NCBI GenBank assembly: GCA_964519955.1
Contig: CAZFLM010000012.1
Coordinates: 1-64,000, forward strand
Direction of reading: 5' to 3'
Source: CAZFLM01 sp964519955
GTDB lineage: Bacteria; Armatimonadota; Chthonomonadetes; Chthonomonadales; CAJBBX01
Length of the DNA stretch: 64,000 nt
Both the position numbers and the translations under genes were made by a program. The notes below the pieces were generated by a model. The model was not told the DNA's origin. It ran no database searches and was given only the letters and a program-made list of their open reading frames with translations. Below, piece after piece: positions 25,932 to 34,215 of this stretch; position 1 is the stretch's first letter, and each line of letters opens with the position of its first letter.

Positions 25932-25941
25932 CGTGCGCCCC

Positions 25942-26037
25942 GGTCGTCACGGAGGCCGACCCTCCAGGCGTGGCCGGGCACGGTGCATCGGGCACAACCT
26001 GTCGCTCGCACCATGGCGGCGGCGCTCCGTCGCCACC
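25942..26037. repeat. Two hairpin elements in a convergent gap (E inverted, C/D hybrid)
   Basis: 25942-25961 reads GGTCGTC, ACGGAG, GCCGACC and then CTCC (minus-strand E form). 26018-26037 reads GGCGGCG, CTCCGT, CGCCACC (one mismatch). They occupy the gap between the convergent FGE-domain and PEP-CTERM-like genes; no ORF is present. Confidence 0.75.
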
Positions 26038-26054
26038 GCGTCCTTCCGTGGCGT

Positions 26055-27041
26055 CTACTCGCCGCGGCGCCTTCTCCGTGCGTTGCGTGCTTGGGTTCCG
26101 GCACGCAGGGCTAGCAGCGCCACCGCTGCCGCCGCGGCCATGCCCATGCCCATCGGCTCCGGCGTGGCGGGCGGTTTGAGCGGCGTGTCCGGCGGGTCGT
26201 CGTCCGTCGGAGGCACCGGTGGGTCGGGGTCGTCCGGCTCGTCCGGGGTCGGGTCGATCTCCGGTGGGTCGGTGTCGTCATCGCCGCCGCCGCCCGGCGG
26301 CACGATGATCGGCGTGTCGTCGCCCCCGTCTGTCGGCGTCGGTGTCGGCGTATCCGTTGACGTGGGAGTGTCGCTCGTCGACGGGCTCCACGTGCCCGGA
26401 GAGCCTGACGGCGGCATGTAGCTTGGGAACGCGATCGGGAAGCCGGGCGTGACCGGACCGCTGTTCACGGGCACCGACGGAAGTCTCGGCGCCTGCATCC
26501 CCGGCCCAGTCAACTGTGCGATCAGGATGTCCGGCACGTCGATGGGCTCCACCGGGCTGAAGTCAGGCGCCAGGTGGTGTGCAGCCTGGCTCGGCGTCAG
26601 GCCGGTGATGCGCGGGTCGGTGCGCAGCGGGTTGCCGCAGACGCGTACGAACATCGGCATGCCGGAACTGCTGGTGAAGACCTGCGTCCCCTTGCGCACG
26701 CGCCGCAGCTTGAACCCCTGGCGCCCCGTCGGCCTCGTGTAGTACACGCGCAGAATCCGGTCCTCGGGCAGCATCGTGAGGCGCAGATCGGCAAAGGCGC
26801 CGGCGAAGGCGCGGGGCTCGTGGATGCCCAGCAGCTTCATATAGCGGGCGCGCACGGCCGGATCGCGCCAGACCTGGCGCCGGAACGCAGCGGCCGTGCG
26901 GGCGGGCACGCGCAGGAACGAGCCCTGCGGCATACGCGGCTTCGCCATCGCTGGACCGCCAACGCCGACGAGCGCCATTGCGACCAGTAGGCCGCGCACA
27001 CAGCGCTCTGCCAGCATGGCGGGCGTTCTGTTCCCATCCAT
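26055..27041 (-). CDS. Exported protein with PEP-CTERM-like C-terminus
   Basis: A 328-residue protein. It has a signal peptide (RGLLVAMALVGVGGPAMA), a conserved-looking region to about residue 170, a long Pro/Asp/Thr-rich linker (TPTPTPTDGGDDTP, DDDTDPPEIDPTPDEPDD), and a C-terminus ATPEPMGMG followed by a hydrophobic helix and the Arg cluster RNARRRRRGE. That tripartite tail resembles PEP-CTERM sorting signals recognised by exosortase. No exosortase gene is in the window. The start at 27041 has no strong RBS and is uncertain. Confidence 0.65.
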   Translation of the reverse strand: MDGNRTPAMLAERCVRGLLVAMALVGVGGPAMAKPRMPQGSFLRVPARTAAAFRRQVWRDPAVRARYMKLLGIHEPRAFAGAFADLRLTMLPEDRILRVYYTRPTGRQGFKLRRVRKGTQVFTSSSGMPMFVRVCGNPLRTDPRITGLTPSQAAHHLAPDFSPVEPIDVPDILIAQLTGPGMQAPRLPSVPVNSGPVTPGFPIAFPSYMPPSGSPGTWSPSTSDTPTSTDTPTPTPTDGGDDTPIIVPPGGGGDDDTDPPEIDPTPDEPDDPDPPVPPTDDDPPDTPLKPPATPEPMGMGMAAAAAVALLALRAGTQARNARRRRRGE

Positions 27042-27229
27042 CGCTGTCGACCATTCGCAGGCAGGTGTGCCGCCGGTCATGCAGAGGACGGCGATCGGCG
27101 GCGCCCGGAGATCCCGTGGCGCCTTGGCCTGCACCCAGTACATCGGTGTCTGGTGTGACTGCGAGTTACCGGTAGTTGTTCGGGTTTGGGCGCAAGACCG
27201 GTGCGAATGCGGGGGTGTGGGACAGGGCC

Positions 27230-27988
27230 CTACAACTCGATGGTCAGCCCGTCGTAGGCGAGGGCGACCCCGGCTGGCAGGGCCGCGTTCGCGGCGTCGT
27301 GGTCGAAGTGGTGCGAGAGGTGCGTGAGGAAGGCGCGCTTGGGCCGGAGACGGGCGATGATGGCGAGCGCCTGCTGGAGGCCGAAGTGCGTCGAGTGGGG
27401 CTTGTAGCGCACCGCATCCAGGATCAGCAGGTCGAGGCCCTGCAACTGGGCCATCGTTTCGTCCGGGATGGCGTTGGTGTCGGTGACGTAGGCGAAGTCG
27501 TCGAACCGGTACGCCAGAATGGACAGTTTGCCGTGCCTGACGGTGAGTGCGCGGACGTCGATGCCGTGCAGCTCGAAGCGCGGCTCGACGGGGTGCAGCG
27601 TCAGGCGCGGCTTGCCGCCTCCGACCTGCGTCTTCTTGAACACATAGCTGAAGACGCGCCGGATGTCGGCCAGCGTCTGCTCGTCACCGAAGATGGGCAG
27701 ATCCTGCCCCGACATGTCGTTGAAGCGGCGCACGTCGTCGAGGCCGAAGAGGTGGTCGGCGTGGGTGTGCGTGTAGAGGACCGCGTCGACGTGCTTCAGC
27801 CCGCAGGCGAGCGCCTGCAGTCGCAGCTCCGGCGTGGTGTCGACGAGCAGCGTGCGGCCGTCCTTGTGCACCGTGATGGACGTGCGGAATCGGCGGTTGC
27901 GCGGGTTGCCGGAGGTGCAGACGGGGCAGGAGCACCCGATCATGGGCACTCCGTGAGAGGTGCCTGAGCCCAGGATGGTGACGCGCAT
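27230..27988 (-). CDS. MBL-fold metal-dependent hydrolase, PhnP-like
   Basis: A 252-residue metallo-beta-lactamase fold protein of the PhnP/RNase Z-like branch (phosphodiesterase activity is the family expectation). It begins MRVTILGSGTSHGVP and has a Cys cluster GCSCPVC like PhnP's zinc site. The metal motif is YTHTHADHLFGLDD. Later ligands are TDTN and the His-rich LTHLSHHFDH. It lies in a run of minus-strand genes without close coupling. Confidence 0.88.
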   Translation of the reverse strand: MRVTILGSGTSHGVPMIGCSCPVCTSGNPRNRRFRTSITVHKDGRTLLVDTTPELRLQALACGLKHVDAVLYTHTHADHLFGLDDVRRFNDMSGQDLPIFGDEQTLADIRRVFSYVFKKTQVGGGKPRLTLHPVEPRFELHGIDVRALTVRHGKLSILAYRFDDFAYVTDTNAIPDETMAQLQGLDLLILDAVRYKPHSTHFGLQQALAIIARLRPKRAFLTHLSHHFDHDAANAALPAGVALAYDGLTIEL

Positions 27989-28058
27989 TCAGAGTCGCCA
28001 TCGGCCGACCCCGACTGGGGCCGGCCGTCAGACGTGCCGGGTGAGGCGGCCGCCCCGC

Positions 28059-29225
28059 TCAGTCGCGGGGGTGGTGATGATCGGCGCCCGCGTCGTAGGC
28101 GAACGGCGACACGATGCCGAGTTCCTTCATCGACTCAGTCAGCGTGCTGGCCTCGCTGAGGATGATGCGGCCCAGCTCCGCGATCTCCCGGTCCTTGCTC
28201 TTGGCCAGACGCGATGCGGTGGCGCAGATCGTGGCGATCGGGCCCAGCAAGACGTCTTCGTTGATCAGGGTTCCGGGGAGCTGCACCAGGCGCTGCTCAG
28301 TCTGAACGAGCGGCAGGGCCGCCAGCGCCGCTTCCTCTTCTTCTTCCGTCATCGGCGCAGCGCCGCGGTCTTCCTCGGCCAGCGTCTGCTCGATTTGCCG
28401 CAGCTCGAGGCCGATGGCGCGGTAGAGCGGCGTGTCGTCCATCTCGCGATCCGAGGAGACCCCGTAGTCGGCCTTGTTCGTGCCGTAGAAGATGGGGTCG
28501 GTCGTCGCGTAGTTGATGAACATCAGCGCGATGAACTTCTGGAACACGTTCTTGTCGAACGAATAGCGGTTGGCGTAGTTGGTCTCGTCCTCCACGCTGT
28601 CCAGTACGTCGGCGAACAGAGCGGCCACGAAGTCCCGCGCGGGCTGCTGCGACAGGCGGGGCAGGTCGTGGTGGTTGCGGAGGCGCAGGTAGTACAGCGG
28701 CTCGGCGCCGTCGGTCTGGCCCTCGTGTTCGGCCACCGACGTGAACACCGTCAGCTTCATCATGCTGTCGAGGTTGCGGCGCGGATACCCTCGGTGGATG
28801 ATGTCGAGCGCGTAGGACTTGAACTCCTCGAGGTTGGTGCCCAGGAAGTGCGCGCTGCGGTACGCGATCCGGTCGCGCAGTTCCGCCAGGCGGCGTACCA
28901 GCTTCGCGCGCGCGTCGTTGACGATCTCCATCAACTCGCGCCGCATGGCCTCGTCGTCCGGGAAGAAGTCGAGGGTCTCATACGTCGTCCGGATGACGGC
29001 GAAGTCGTTCAGGCCGTCCTCCAGGCATGGATAGGCGATGCCGAGAAGGAGGTTCTCGGGGATCCTCTCCACTGTGTCCGCGTTGCGTATGCCGGAGTCC
29101 GGCGGCACTAGCGTGTAGAAGCGGTTGTTGGTGGTCAGGCTCTTGATGAGCACGACCTTGCGGTCGTCGGACCCTGGTTGATCGGGATCTCGCCAATTCA
29201 TGCGTATGCGTTCACAGACGTGCAT
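28059..29225 (-). CDS. Conserved-looking protein of unknown function (388 aa)
   Basis: Not recognised. A soluble 388-residue protein without signal peptide or TM segment. It contains DRKVVLIKSLTTNNRFYTL near the N-terminus, RYSFDKNVFQKFIALMFINYA around the middle, an acidic run MTEEEEEAALA and a His-containing tail DHHHPRD. Pronounced helical, charged composition. The ATG at 29225 follows AGGGG by about six bases and is preferred over 29267 and 29201. It is upstream of the PhnP-like gene (71-bp gap). Confidence 0.65.
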   Translation of the reverse strand: MHVCERIRMNWRDPDQPGSDDRKVVLIKSLTTNNRFYTLVPPDSGIRNADTVERIPENLLLGIAYPCLEDGLNDFAVIRTTYETLDFFPDDEAMRRELMEIVNDARAKLVRRLAELRDRIAYRSAHFLGTNLEEFKSYALDIIHRGYPRRNLDSMMKLTVFTSVAEHEGQTDGAEPLYYLRLRNHHDLPRLSQQPARDFVAALFADVLDSVEDETNYANRYSFDKNVFQKFIALMFINYATTDPIFYGTNKADYGVSSDREMDDTPLYRAIGLELRQIEQTLAEEDRGAAPMTEEEEEAALAALPLVQTEQRLVQLPGTLINEDVLLGPIATICATASRLAKSKDREIAELGRIILSEASTLTESMKELGIVSPFAYDAGADHHHPRD

Positions 29226-29286
29226 GATGCCCCTATACGTTCGACGAGCAGCGCGTGTGCCCGGCACGATCGCAGGGCAGCAAGCA

Positions 29287-29940
29287 CTACTTTCTTAGAG
29301 TGACGACGGCGCCGTAGTACACAGTTCCGTCGAGTGAATAAGCGCGCAGTTGGGCTATGCGTGCCAAAGGCAGCGCCACCTGCGCGTTCAGACGCCTGTT
29401 CAAGTATTCCACGGTTGCGATCAAACCCGGACGGAACTTCGCCTCGGCCGACGCGAACCCCCCGCCCAGGCCATTCGAGCCGTAACCCACGCTGACGCGC
29501 AGGTCGCTCAGGATCAACTCGGTCGCCGGCAGCGAGATCGACTTGGTCGCGACAGCGTAGAACGCCCGCCCCTCGGTGCCGGAGCGCAGCGCGTCGCGCA
29601 CTCCCACCGACAGCACCGGGGCCGGCGTGCCCATCATCACGTTGCCGGTCAGCGAGTACTGCGCGCTGAAGCCGGTGCGACTGATGCCCCCGAACTGCGT
29701 GCGCTGGGCCTCGAGTTCGACGCCCAGGTCTTCCTGCGGCAGGCCCAGGTGCAGCCACCCGAGGTTGTCGCTGGAGTCGGAGGCGCGCAGGGCGTACTCC
29801 ACCTTCACTGCGGAAGGCGGCACGATCATCCCGGACGGGCTGAGGATCGCCCGGTCGGCGCGGCAGACGGAGCCGCACGCGAGTGAGACAGCCATCAGGA
29901 CAGCGGCCGGCAGGATCCGACGGACAGGGAGATGGGTCAC
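29287..29940 (-). CDS. Exported beta-rich protein, possible outer-membrane component
   Basis: A 217-residue protein with signal peptide (RRILPAAVLMAVSLACGSVC) and regularly alternating beta strands such as KVEYALRASD, GFSAQYSLTG, LRVSVGYGSNGLGGGF and GTVYYGAVVTLRK. It looks like a small barrel or YjbH-like fragment, but I do not recognise the family with confidence. GTG 29940 overlaps the aminotransferase stop (GTGA), so it is the last gene of the Lrp operon. Confidence 0.6.
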   Translation of the reverse strand: MTHLPVRRILPAAVLMAVSLACGSVCRADRAILSPSGMIVPPSAVKVEYALRASDSSDNLGWLHLGLPQEDLGVELEAQRTQFGGISRTGFSAQYSLTGNVMMGTPAPVLSVGVRDALRSGTEGRAFYAVATKSISLPATELILSDLRVSVGYGSNGLGGGFASAEAKFRPGLIATVEYLNRRLNAQVALPLARIAQLRAYSLDGTVYYGAVVTLRK

Positions 29941-31142
29941 GTGCGTGCGCCCTCCAGTGCGGGTCGGTCGTGTGCGATGGCCATCGACGCGCGGCGCGCC
30001 ACGAAGCGCGCGATCCGGTCGACGGCCTCCTCGAGATGGCCGAGCCCCGTGGCGTAGGAGCAGCGTACGTAGTCCTCGCCCGCGGGACCGAATGCACTCC
30101 CAGGTACTACGGCCACGCGCTCCTCGTCCAACAGCGCGGTGGCGAACTCCTCGGAGCTGAGGCCCGTGTGGGCCACAAAGGGAAATGCGTAGAAGGCGCC
30201 GCGCGGCTCGTGGCACCGCAGTCCGGCCGAACGCAGCCCGCGCACGAAGTACCGTCGGCGCCGGTCGTACTCGGCGACCATCGAGCGCACGTCGTGCTCC
30301 GCATTGTCGAGCGCCTCGATGGCGGCGCGCTGGGCCATCTGGCTCGCGCACAGGGCGGTGTACTGGTGGATCTTGTACATCCCCTCGGCGATGGCGGCCG
30401 GGGCGCAGACGTAGCCGACGCGCCAGCCGGTCATCGCGTAGGCCTTGGAGAACCCGTTCAGCAGAATGGTGCGCTCGTGCGCGCCCGGGAGCGACGCCAG
30501 GCACGTGTGCTCGCCGACGTAGGTCAGCCTGTCGTAGATCTCGTCGGAGATCAGGTACAGGTCGTGCCGCACCGCCAGGTCGACCAGGGCCTGCAGGTCC
30601 TCGCGGCTCTGCGTGGCGCCCGTCGGGTTGCACGGGTAGCAGAGCATGATCGCCTTGGTGCGCGGCGTGATGGCCGCCTCGACCTGCTCGACGCGGAGGC
30701 GGAAGTCGTCGTCGCCGTGCGTGCTCACCGGAACCGGCACCGCGCCCGCGAACCGGATGCCCGGGTCGTACGACACGTAGCTGGGCTCGATGAAGATGAC
30801 CTCGTCGCCGGGGTTGAGCACCGCGCGATAGGTCAGGTCCAGCCCCTCCGAGACGCCAGTCGTGACGATGATCTCGGTGGCCGGATCGTACTCGACGCCG
30901 TAGAGCCCGCGCAGGTGCCCGGCGATGCGCTCGCGAAGAGAGGGGAGGCCGGCGTTGGCGGTGTAGGTGGTCTGCCCGCGCTCCAGCGAGTAGATGGCGG
31001 CCTCGCGGATGCGCCACGGGGTGACGAAATCGGGCTCGCCGACGCCAAGCGAGATGACGTCCTTCATCCGGCTGGCCACATCGAAGAAACGGCGAATGCC
31101 GGACGGCGGCGTATCGGCCACAACACGGTTCAGCGGTTTCAC
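29937..31142 (-). CDS. PLP-dependent class I/II aminotransferase
   Basis: A 401-residue fold-type I aminotransferase of the AspAT-gamma/PatA-like group. Substrate motifs are SLGVGEPDFVTP and YTANAGLPSLRE; CYPCNPTGA holds the conserved Asn, SDEIYDRLTY the PLP-binding Asp/Tyr, and the Schiff-base Lys is K233 in NGFSKAYAMTGWR. Amino donor and acceptor are unknown. Its ATG overlaps the Lrp stop by four bases, and its stop overlaps the next GTG. This order suggests that the upstream Lrp-type protein regulates it. Confidence 0.9.
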   Translation of the reverse strand: MKPLNRVVADTPPSGIRRFFDVASRMKDVISLGVGEPDFVTPWRIREAAIYSLERGQTTYTANAGLPSLRERIAGHLRGLYGVEYDPATEIIVTTGVSEGLDLTYRAVLNPGDEVIFIEPSYVSYDPGIRFAGAVPVPVSTHGDDDFRLRVEQVEAAITPRTKAIMLCYPCNPTGATQSREDLQALVDLAVRHDLYLISDEIYDRLTYVGEHTCLASLPGAHERTILLNGFSKAYAMTGWRVGYVCAPAAIAEGMYKIHQYTALCASQMAQRAAIEALDNAEHDVRSMVAEYDRRRRYFVRGLRSAGLRCHEPRGAFYAFPFVAHTGLSSEEFATALLDEERVAVVPGSAFGPAGEDYVRCSYATGLGHLEEAVDRIARFVARRASMAIAHDRPALEGART

Positions 31143-31618
31143 GGCGATACCATCAATCGCTCGTCGGCCTCGGAGTCGGCAAACACATCGCCGTCCTCCT
31201 TGTAGCGCTTGAGCAGGAAGTGGGTGTTCGTGGAGTTCACCCGGTCCAGCGTCGAGAGCTTCTCCGCGACGAAGTTGGCGACTTCGCGGATGCTCTTGCC
31301 CTCCACGATGACACGCAGGTCGCTGCCCCCCGACACCAGGTAGACGGAACGAACCTCGGGATAGCGGTAGATGCGGGCGGCGATGTCGTCGAAGCCGGCG
31401 CCGCGCTCGGGGGTCACGCTCACGTCGATGAACGCGGAGACGGTCTGCTCGCCGAGCCGCTCACGGTCGATGACGGCCTTGTAGCGGCGAATGACCCCGG
31501 ACTGCTCCATCTCGTGGATGCGGCGCGTGACCTCGGCCTCGTCGATCCCGGTCAGCTCGGCGATCCGCGCATGGCTGGCGCGCGCGTCCTGCTCTAGGAT
31601 CGTGAGGATATCCCGCAT
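31139..31618 (-). CDS. Lrp/AsnC family transcriptional regulator
   Basis: A 159-residue regulator with an N-terminal winged helix-turn-helix (ARIAELTGIDEAEVTRRIHEM) and C-terminal RAM/ligand domain (VSAFIDVSVT, VYLVSGGSDLRVIVEG). Lrp/AsnC proteins sense amino acids and often control neighbouring amino-acid genes, here the overlapping aminotransferase. ATG 31618 is chosen so the HTH sits near the N-terminus. A good promoter is 68 bases upstream. Confidence 0.9.
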   Translation of the reverse strand: MRDILTILEQDARASHARIAELTGIDEAEVTRRIHEMEQSGVIRRYKAVIDRERLGEQTVSAFIDVSVTPERGAGFDDIAARIYRYPEVRSVYLVSGGSDLRVIVEGKSIREVANFVAEKLSTLDRVNSTNTHFLLKRYKEDGDVFADSEADERLMVSP

Positions 31619-31685
31619 GGGATCGGTCTCGCTCTTGGCGTGGTGGGGAGGGACACACACACGACGGATGTGGGTATGGCTAAGG

Positions 31686-31715
31686 AGTATACGCCAAATG
31701 TGAGCGGATCGTCAA
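31686..31715 (-). promoter_or_regulatory. Promoter of the Lrp/aminotransferase operon
   Basis: On the minus strand TTGACG (31710-31715), an 18-bp spacer, and TATACT (31686-31691). It diverges from the promoter of the epimerase-like gene. Confidence 0.7.
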
Positions 31716-31779
31716 CGGTGGGCGCTCCGCGCGAGCAGGGCGCGCACCCATCGCGGCGACCACGCACCGCCGCCGTCGG

Positions 31780-31808
31780 TTGACGAACGGGCGCGGGTCA
31801 GGTAGTCT
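31780..31808 (+). promoter_or_regulatory. Promoter of the epimerase-like gene
   Basis: TTGACG (31780-31785), a 17-bp spacer and TAGTCT (31803-31808), with about 60 bases of leader before the ATG at 31874. Confidence 0.6.
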
Positions 31809-31873
31809 GCCGGTGACCGGTCGGCGCGACGCGGATGCCCGGACCAACGCACTGAACCACGAGGAGCGCGCAC

Positions 31874-32707
31874 ATGAAGATCGCCATCATCCCCACCACC
31901 GGCGGGGGCGACCCCTACAAGGGAATGGAGGTTGCCTGCGAGCTGGGCGTCGAGGGCGTGCACATCTCGGCGTACGGCGGCGGGCTGGACCTGGAGCGGA
32001 AGACAACTGCCGAGCGCAAGGAGGTCCTCGCGCGCATCAACGGGATGGGGCTGCAGGTCTCGTGCCTCATCGCCTGGGGCGGCGACGTGGACCTGGGCAA
32101 GCCGGAGCGCCTGGCCGAGAACATCGAGTGGGGCAAGCGGATCAATGAGACCGCCGTCGACATGGCGGGCGGCCTCTGGATGGCCCACGTGGGCGTGATG
32201 CCGGAGGACACGACCTGCGAGGTCTGGGCGCGCTTCCGCGATGCGCTGCAGCAGATCTGCGCCCACGGAGAGACGGTCGGCGCCAAGCTGGCCATGGAGA
32301 CCGGCCCCGAGCCCCCGGACACCGTGCTGAAGATGATCGAGCAGGTCGGCAGCCCGGCGCTTGCCGTCAACTTCGACCCGGCGAACCTGCTCATCTGGCC
32401 GCCCTACCTGGCGCAGCACCACGGCGCCACGTTCGACTACGACGCCGCGCTGAAGGCGTGCGACCCGGTCGAGGGTCTGCGCAAGCTCATCCCCTACGTC
32501 GTCCACGCCCACGCCAAGGACTCCGTCATGCGCCGCGACTGCACCTACGACGAGGTGCCGCTGGGCACGGGCATGACCAACTGGCCGGAGCTGCACCGCA
32601 TCTTCCAGGAGCACAACTACCAGGGCTTCTACGCCATCGAGCGTGAGTGCGGCGAGGACGCCATGGGCGACGTGCGGCGGGCGGTGGAGTACCTGAGAGG
32701 GCTGTAG
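31874..32707 (+). CDS. Sugar phosphate isomerase/epimerase-like TIM barrel protein
   Basis: A 277-residue AP-endonuclease-2/xylose-isomerase-like TIM barrel. It has the typical strand ends VEGVHISAYGGG, KLAMETGPEP (metal Glu), LAVNFDPANLL (metal Asp), VVHAHAKDS (metal His) and YAIERECG (final Glu). Such proteins isomerise or epimerise keto sugars or inositol derivatives; the substrate is not deducible. GAGGAG lies eight bases before the ATG. It is monocistronic, followed by a repeat block. Confidence 0.88.
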   Translation: MKIAIIPTTGGGDPYKGMEVACELGVEGVHISAYGGGLDLERKTTAERKEVLARINGMGLQVSCLIAWGGDVDLGKPERLAENIEWGKRINETAVDMAGGLWMAHVGVMPEDTTCEVWARFRDALQQICAHGETVGAKLAMETGPEPPDTVLKMIEQVGSPALAVNFDPANLLIWPPYLAQHHGATFDYDAALKACDPVEGLRKLIPYVVHAHAKDSVMRRDCTYDEVPLGTGMTNWPELHRIFQEHNYQGFYAIERECGEDAMGDVRRAVEYLRGL

Positions 32708-32709
32708 CG

Positions 32710-32820
32710 CCGGACTTGGGACTTGGGGATTGGGGATTGGGGATGCCGGATTCGCACCACCTGGCGCCGATGCAGCCATCCCCTCTCCGCCAGCCCCAAC
32801 CCCCAAGTCCCAAACCCCGC
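32710..32820. repeat. GGGACTTGG-type inverted repeat block
   Basis: GGGACTTGGGGATTGGGGAT directly after the epimerase-like stop is matched 60-70 bases later by the inverted CCCCCAAGTCCCAAACCCC. This is the same repeat as the in-frame block at 6440-6530 and fills the gap between convergent genes. It could fold as a long hairpin. Confidence 0.7.
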
Positions 32821-32823
32821 ACC

Positions 32824-33069
32824 CTATGGGTGCTGGCACATCTCCTCGCGGTGGGCCACGACGCCTGCTGCGGTCTCCGTGATCTTGCCGCGCTCCAGCA
32901 GGAACGCCATCAGCCCGTCGAAGGGCATATCGTCGGCGCTGCACGTGTGGTAGCGCGCGTCGGCGCCGTGGGCCTCGGCCATCCGGGCGGCAAGCTCCGC
33001 CCGCGCGACGGGGCCGGGGTGGGCGAGGATGGCTTCGAGCACCTCGTGCCCGTGGATCGACTGCGGCAT
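32824..33069 (-). CDS. YecH-family metal-binding protein (DUF2492)
   Basis: An 81-residue protein that matches the YecH family closely. MPQSIHGHEVLEAIL at the start, ARYHTCSADDMPFDGLMAFLLERGKI in the middle, and a terminal CQH are the conserved His/Cys positions. The family is thought to bind metal; its role is unknown. GGAGG precedes the ATG. It stands alone, convergent with the epimerase-like gene. Confidence 0.88.
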   Translation of the reverse strand: MPQSIHGHEVLEAILAHPGPVARAELAARMAEAHGADARYHTCSADDMPFDGLMAFLLERGKITETAAGVVAHREEMCQHP

Positions 33070-33150
33070 ACTGGATTCCTCCGGATTAGTGGACGTCTAT
33101 ATCCAGAATACCACATTCCGTGGCGATGGGGTACTGCGACCTATCCCGTA

Positions 33151-33636
33151 CTACTCCTGCCTGCAGACGCAGAGGCCCGCAGTGCCTTGCTGCAGCGCTG
33201 CAAGGAACGTCGCGGGCTGCTTTGGCCACAGCTCGAGCTTCGCGGTTCCGCCATCGGGGCGGTGGAACTCAACCACGAGGCTCTTCCCGCGCAGCAGCGC
33301 CGACTGCTCACGCACCGCTACGATGTCCGCCTTCGGGATGCGGTGCTCCAGGTCGTAGACGTCGGGCATCAGTGAGAACGGGAACATGAAGGTCGTCCAC
33401 AGCTCGCTCGGCGTGACAACGAGCTTCAGACACCGGCTCGCGCCTGAGAACCGGGTGATCGCGTCCTCCAGCGACCGCCCGGAAGCGCCGGTCTCCTGGT
33501 AGATCACCTCGACCTCGCCGATCGGCGGGAAGAGCCGCCCTCGTCGCCGTCGGGCGGCCAACCTCGGGCCGTAGTAGCCGAGGCTCAGCACAGCGGCGAT
33601 CGCCCAGACAACGAGGAACCACGTAGGGAAGCCCAT
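33151..33636 (-). CDS. Small single-pass membrane protein, unknown function
   Basis: A 161-residue protein. An N-terminal TM helix (TWFLVVWAIAAVLSLGYYG) is followed by an Arg-rich stop-transfer segment (RLAARRRRGR) and a beta-rich cytoplasmic domain (LKLVVTPSELWTTFMFP, KSLVVEFHRPDGG). The domain resembles small PH-like modules, but I do not recognise a family. The RBS GGAGAGG lies just before ATG 33636. The upstream gene ends 41 bases before it. Confidence 0.6.
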   Translation of the reverse strand: MGFPTWFLVVWAIAAVLSLGYYGPRLAARRRRGRLFPPIGEVEVIYQETGASGRSLEDAITRFSGASRCLKLVVTPSELWTTFMFPFSLMPDVYDLEHRIPKADIVAVREQSALLRGKSLVVEFHRPDGGTAKLELWPKQPATFLAALQQGTAGLCVCRQE

Positions 33637-33677
33637 CCGCCTCTCCGGTTCGGCCTGGTGTAAGCAGCCAGCCGCGT

Positions 33678-34163
33678 CTACGCCTCGATCGTCCGGTCGT
33701 ACGTGCCGCGCCATGAGCGCAGGACGATCCGATCGCGCGTGTCCGCCCATCGGGCAGGGACATCGGTGCCGGTCGGTATGTTCACGCTGCTGACGAGGCG
33801 GACATCCTTGTACCCCAGCCCAATGACCACCTCTTCCAGCACGACGGCGTCGATGCGGCGCAGCGCCTCGTCGTAGTGCTCTTCATTGGCTTGGCCTGGC
33901 CACGGCGCGATGTGCATGTGCCAGCCGTCCATCCACGCCACGGTCACCTCACGCAAGCGAGACGTGTACACGTGCAGCGGCACATCCACGGCGGGGTTCT
34001 CGGACGGCACCTCGACGTGCAAGTAGCAGGATAGGTCGTCCTCCGGCCCCTCCAGCACCCTCCGCTCGTACTCGCGCCATTCCGGATGCCTTGCGAACAG
34101 CCGCTGCGCAAACCCATGCGAGTACGGCTCCAACCTCGGCCCGCGCTCCTCGTGTCGCACCAT
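33678..34163 (-). CDS. Hypothetical protein (161 aa)
   Basis: Not recognised. A soluble 161-residue protein starting MVRHEERGPRLEPYSHG, rich in aromatic and acidic residues, with DLSCYLHVEVPSENPAVDVPLHVYTS and VTVAWMDGWHMHIAPWPG. No signal peptide or TM segment. It has a GGAG-type RBS. The composition resembles small proteins of the immunity or SMI1-like type, but that is only an impression. Confidence 0.55.
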   Translation of the reverse strand: MVRHEERGPRLEPYSHGFAQRLFARHPEWREYERRVLEGPEDDLSCYLHVEVPSENPAVDVPLHVYTSRLREVTVAWMDGWHMHIAPWPGQANEEHYDEALRRIDAVVLEEVVIGLGYKDVRLVSSVNIPTGTDVPARWADTRDRIVLRSWRGTYDRTIEA

Positions 34164-34215
34164 CTTCCGGATCTCCCACCAAGTTGCCGTTCTACTGGCT
34201 TCTGGCTTCTGACTT

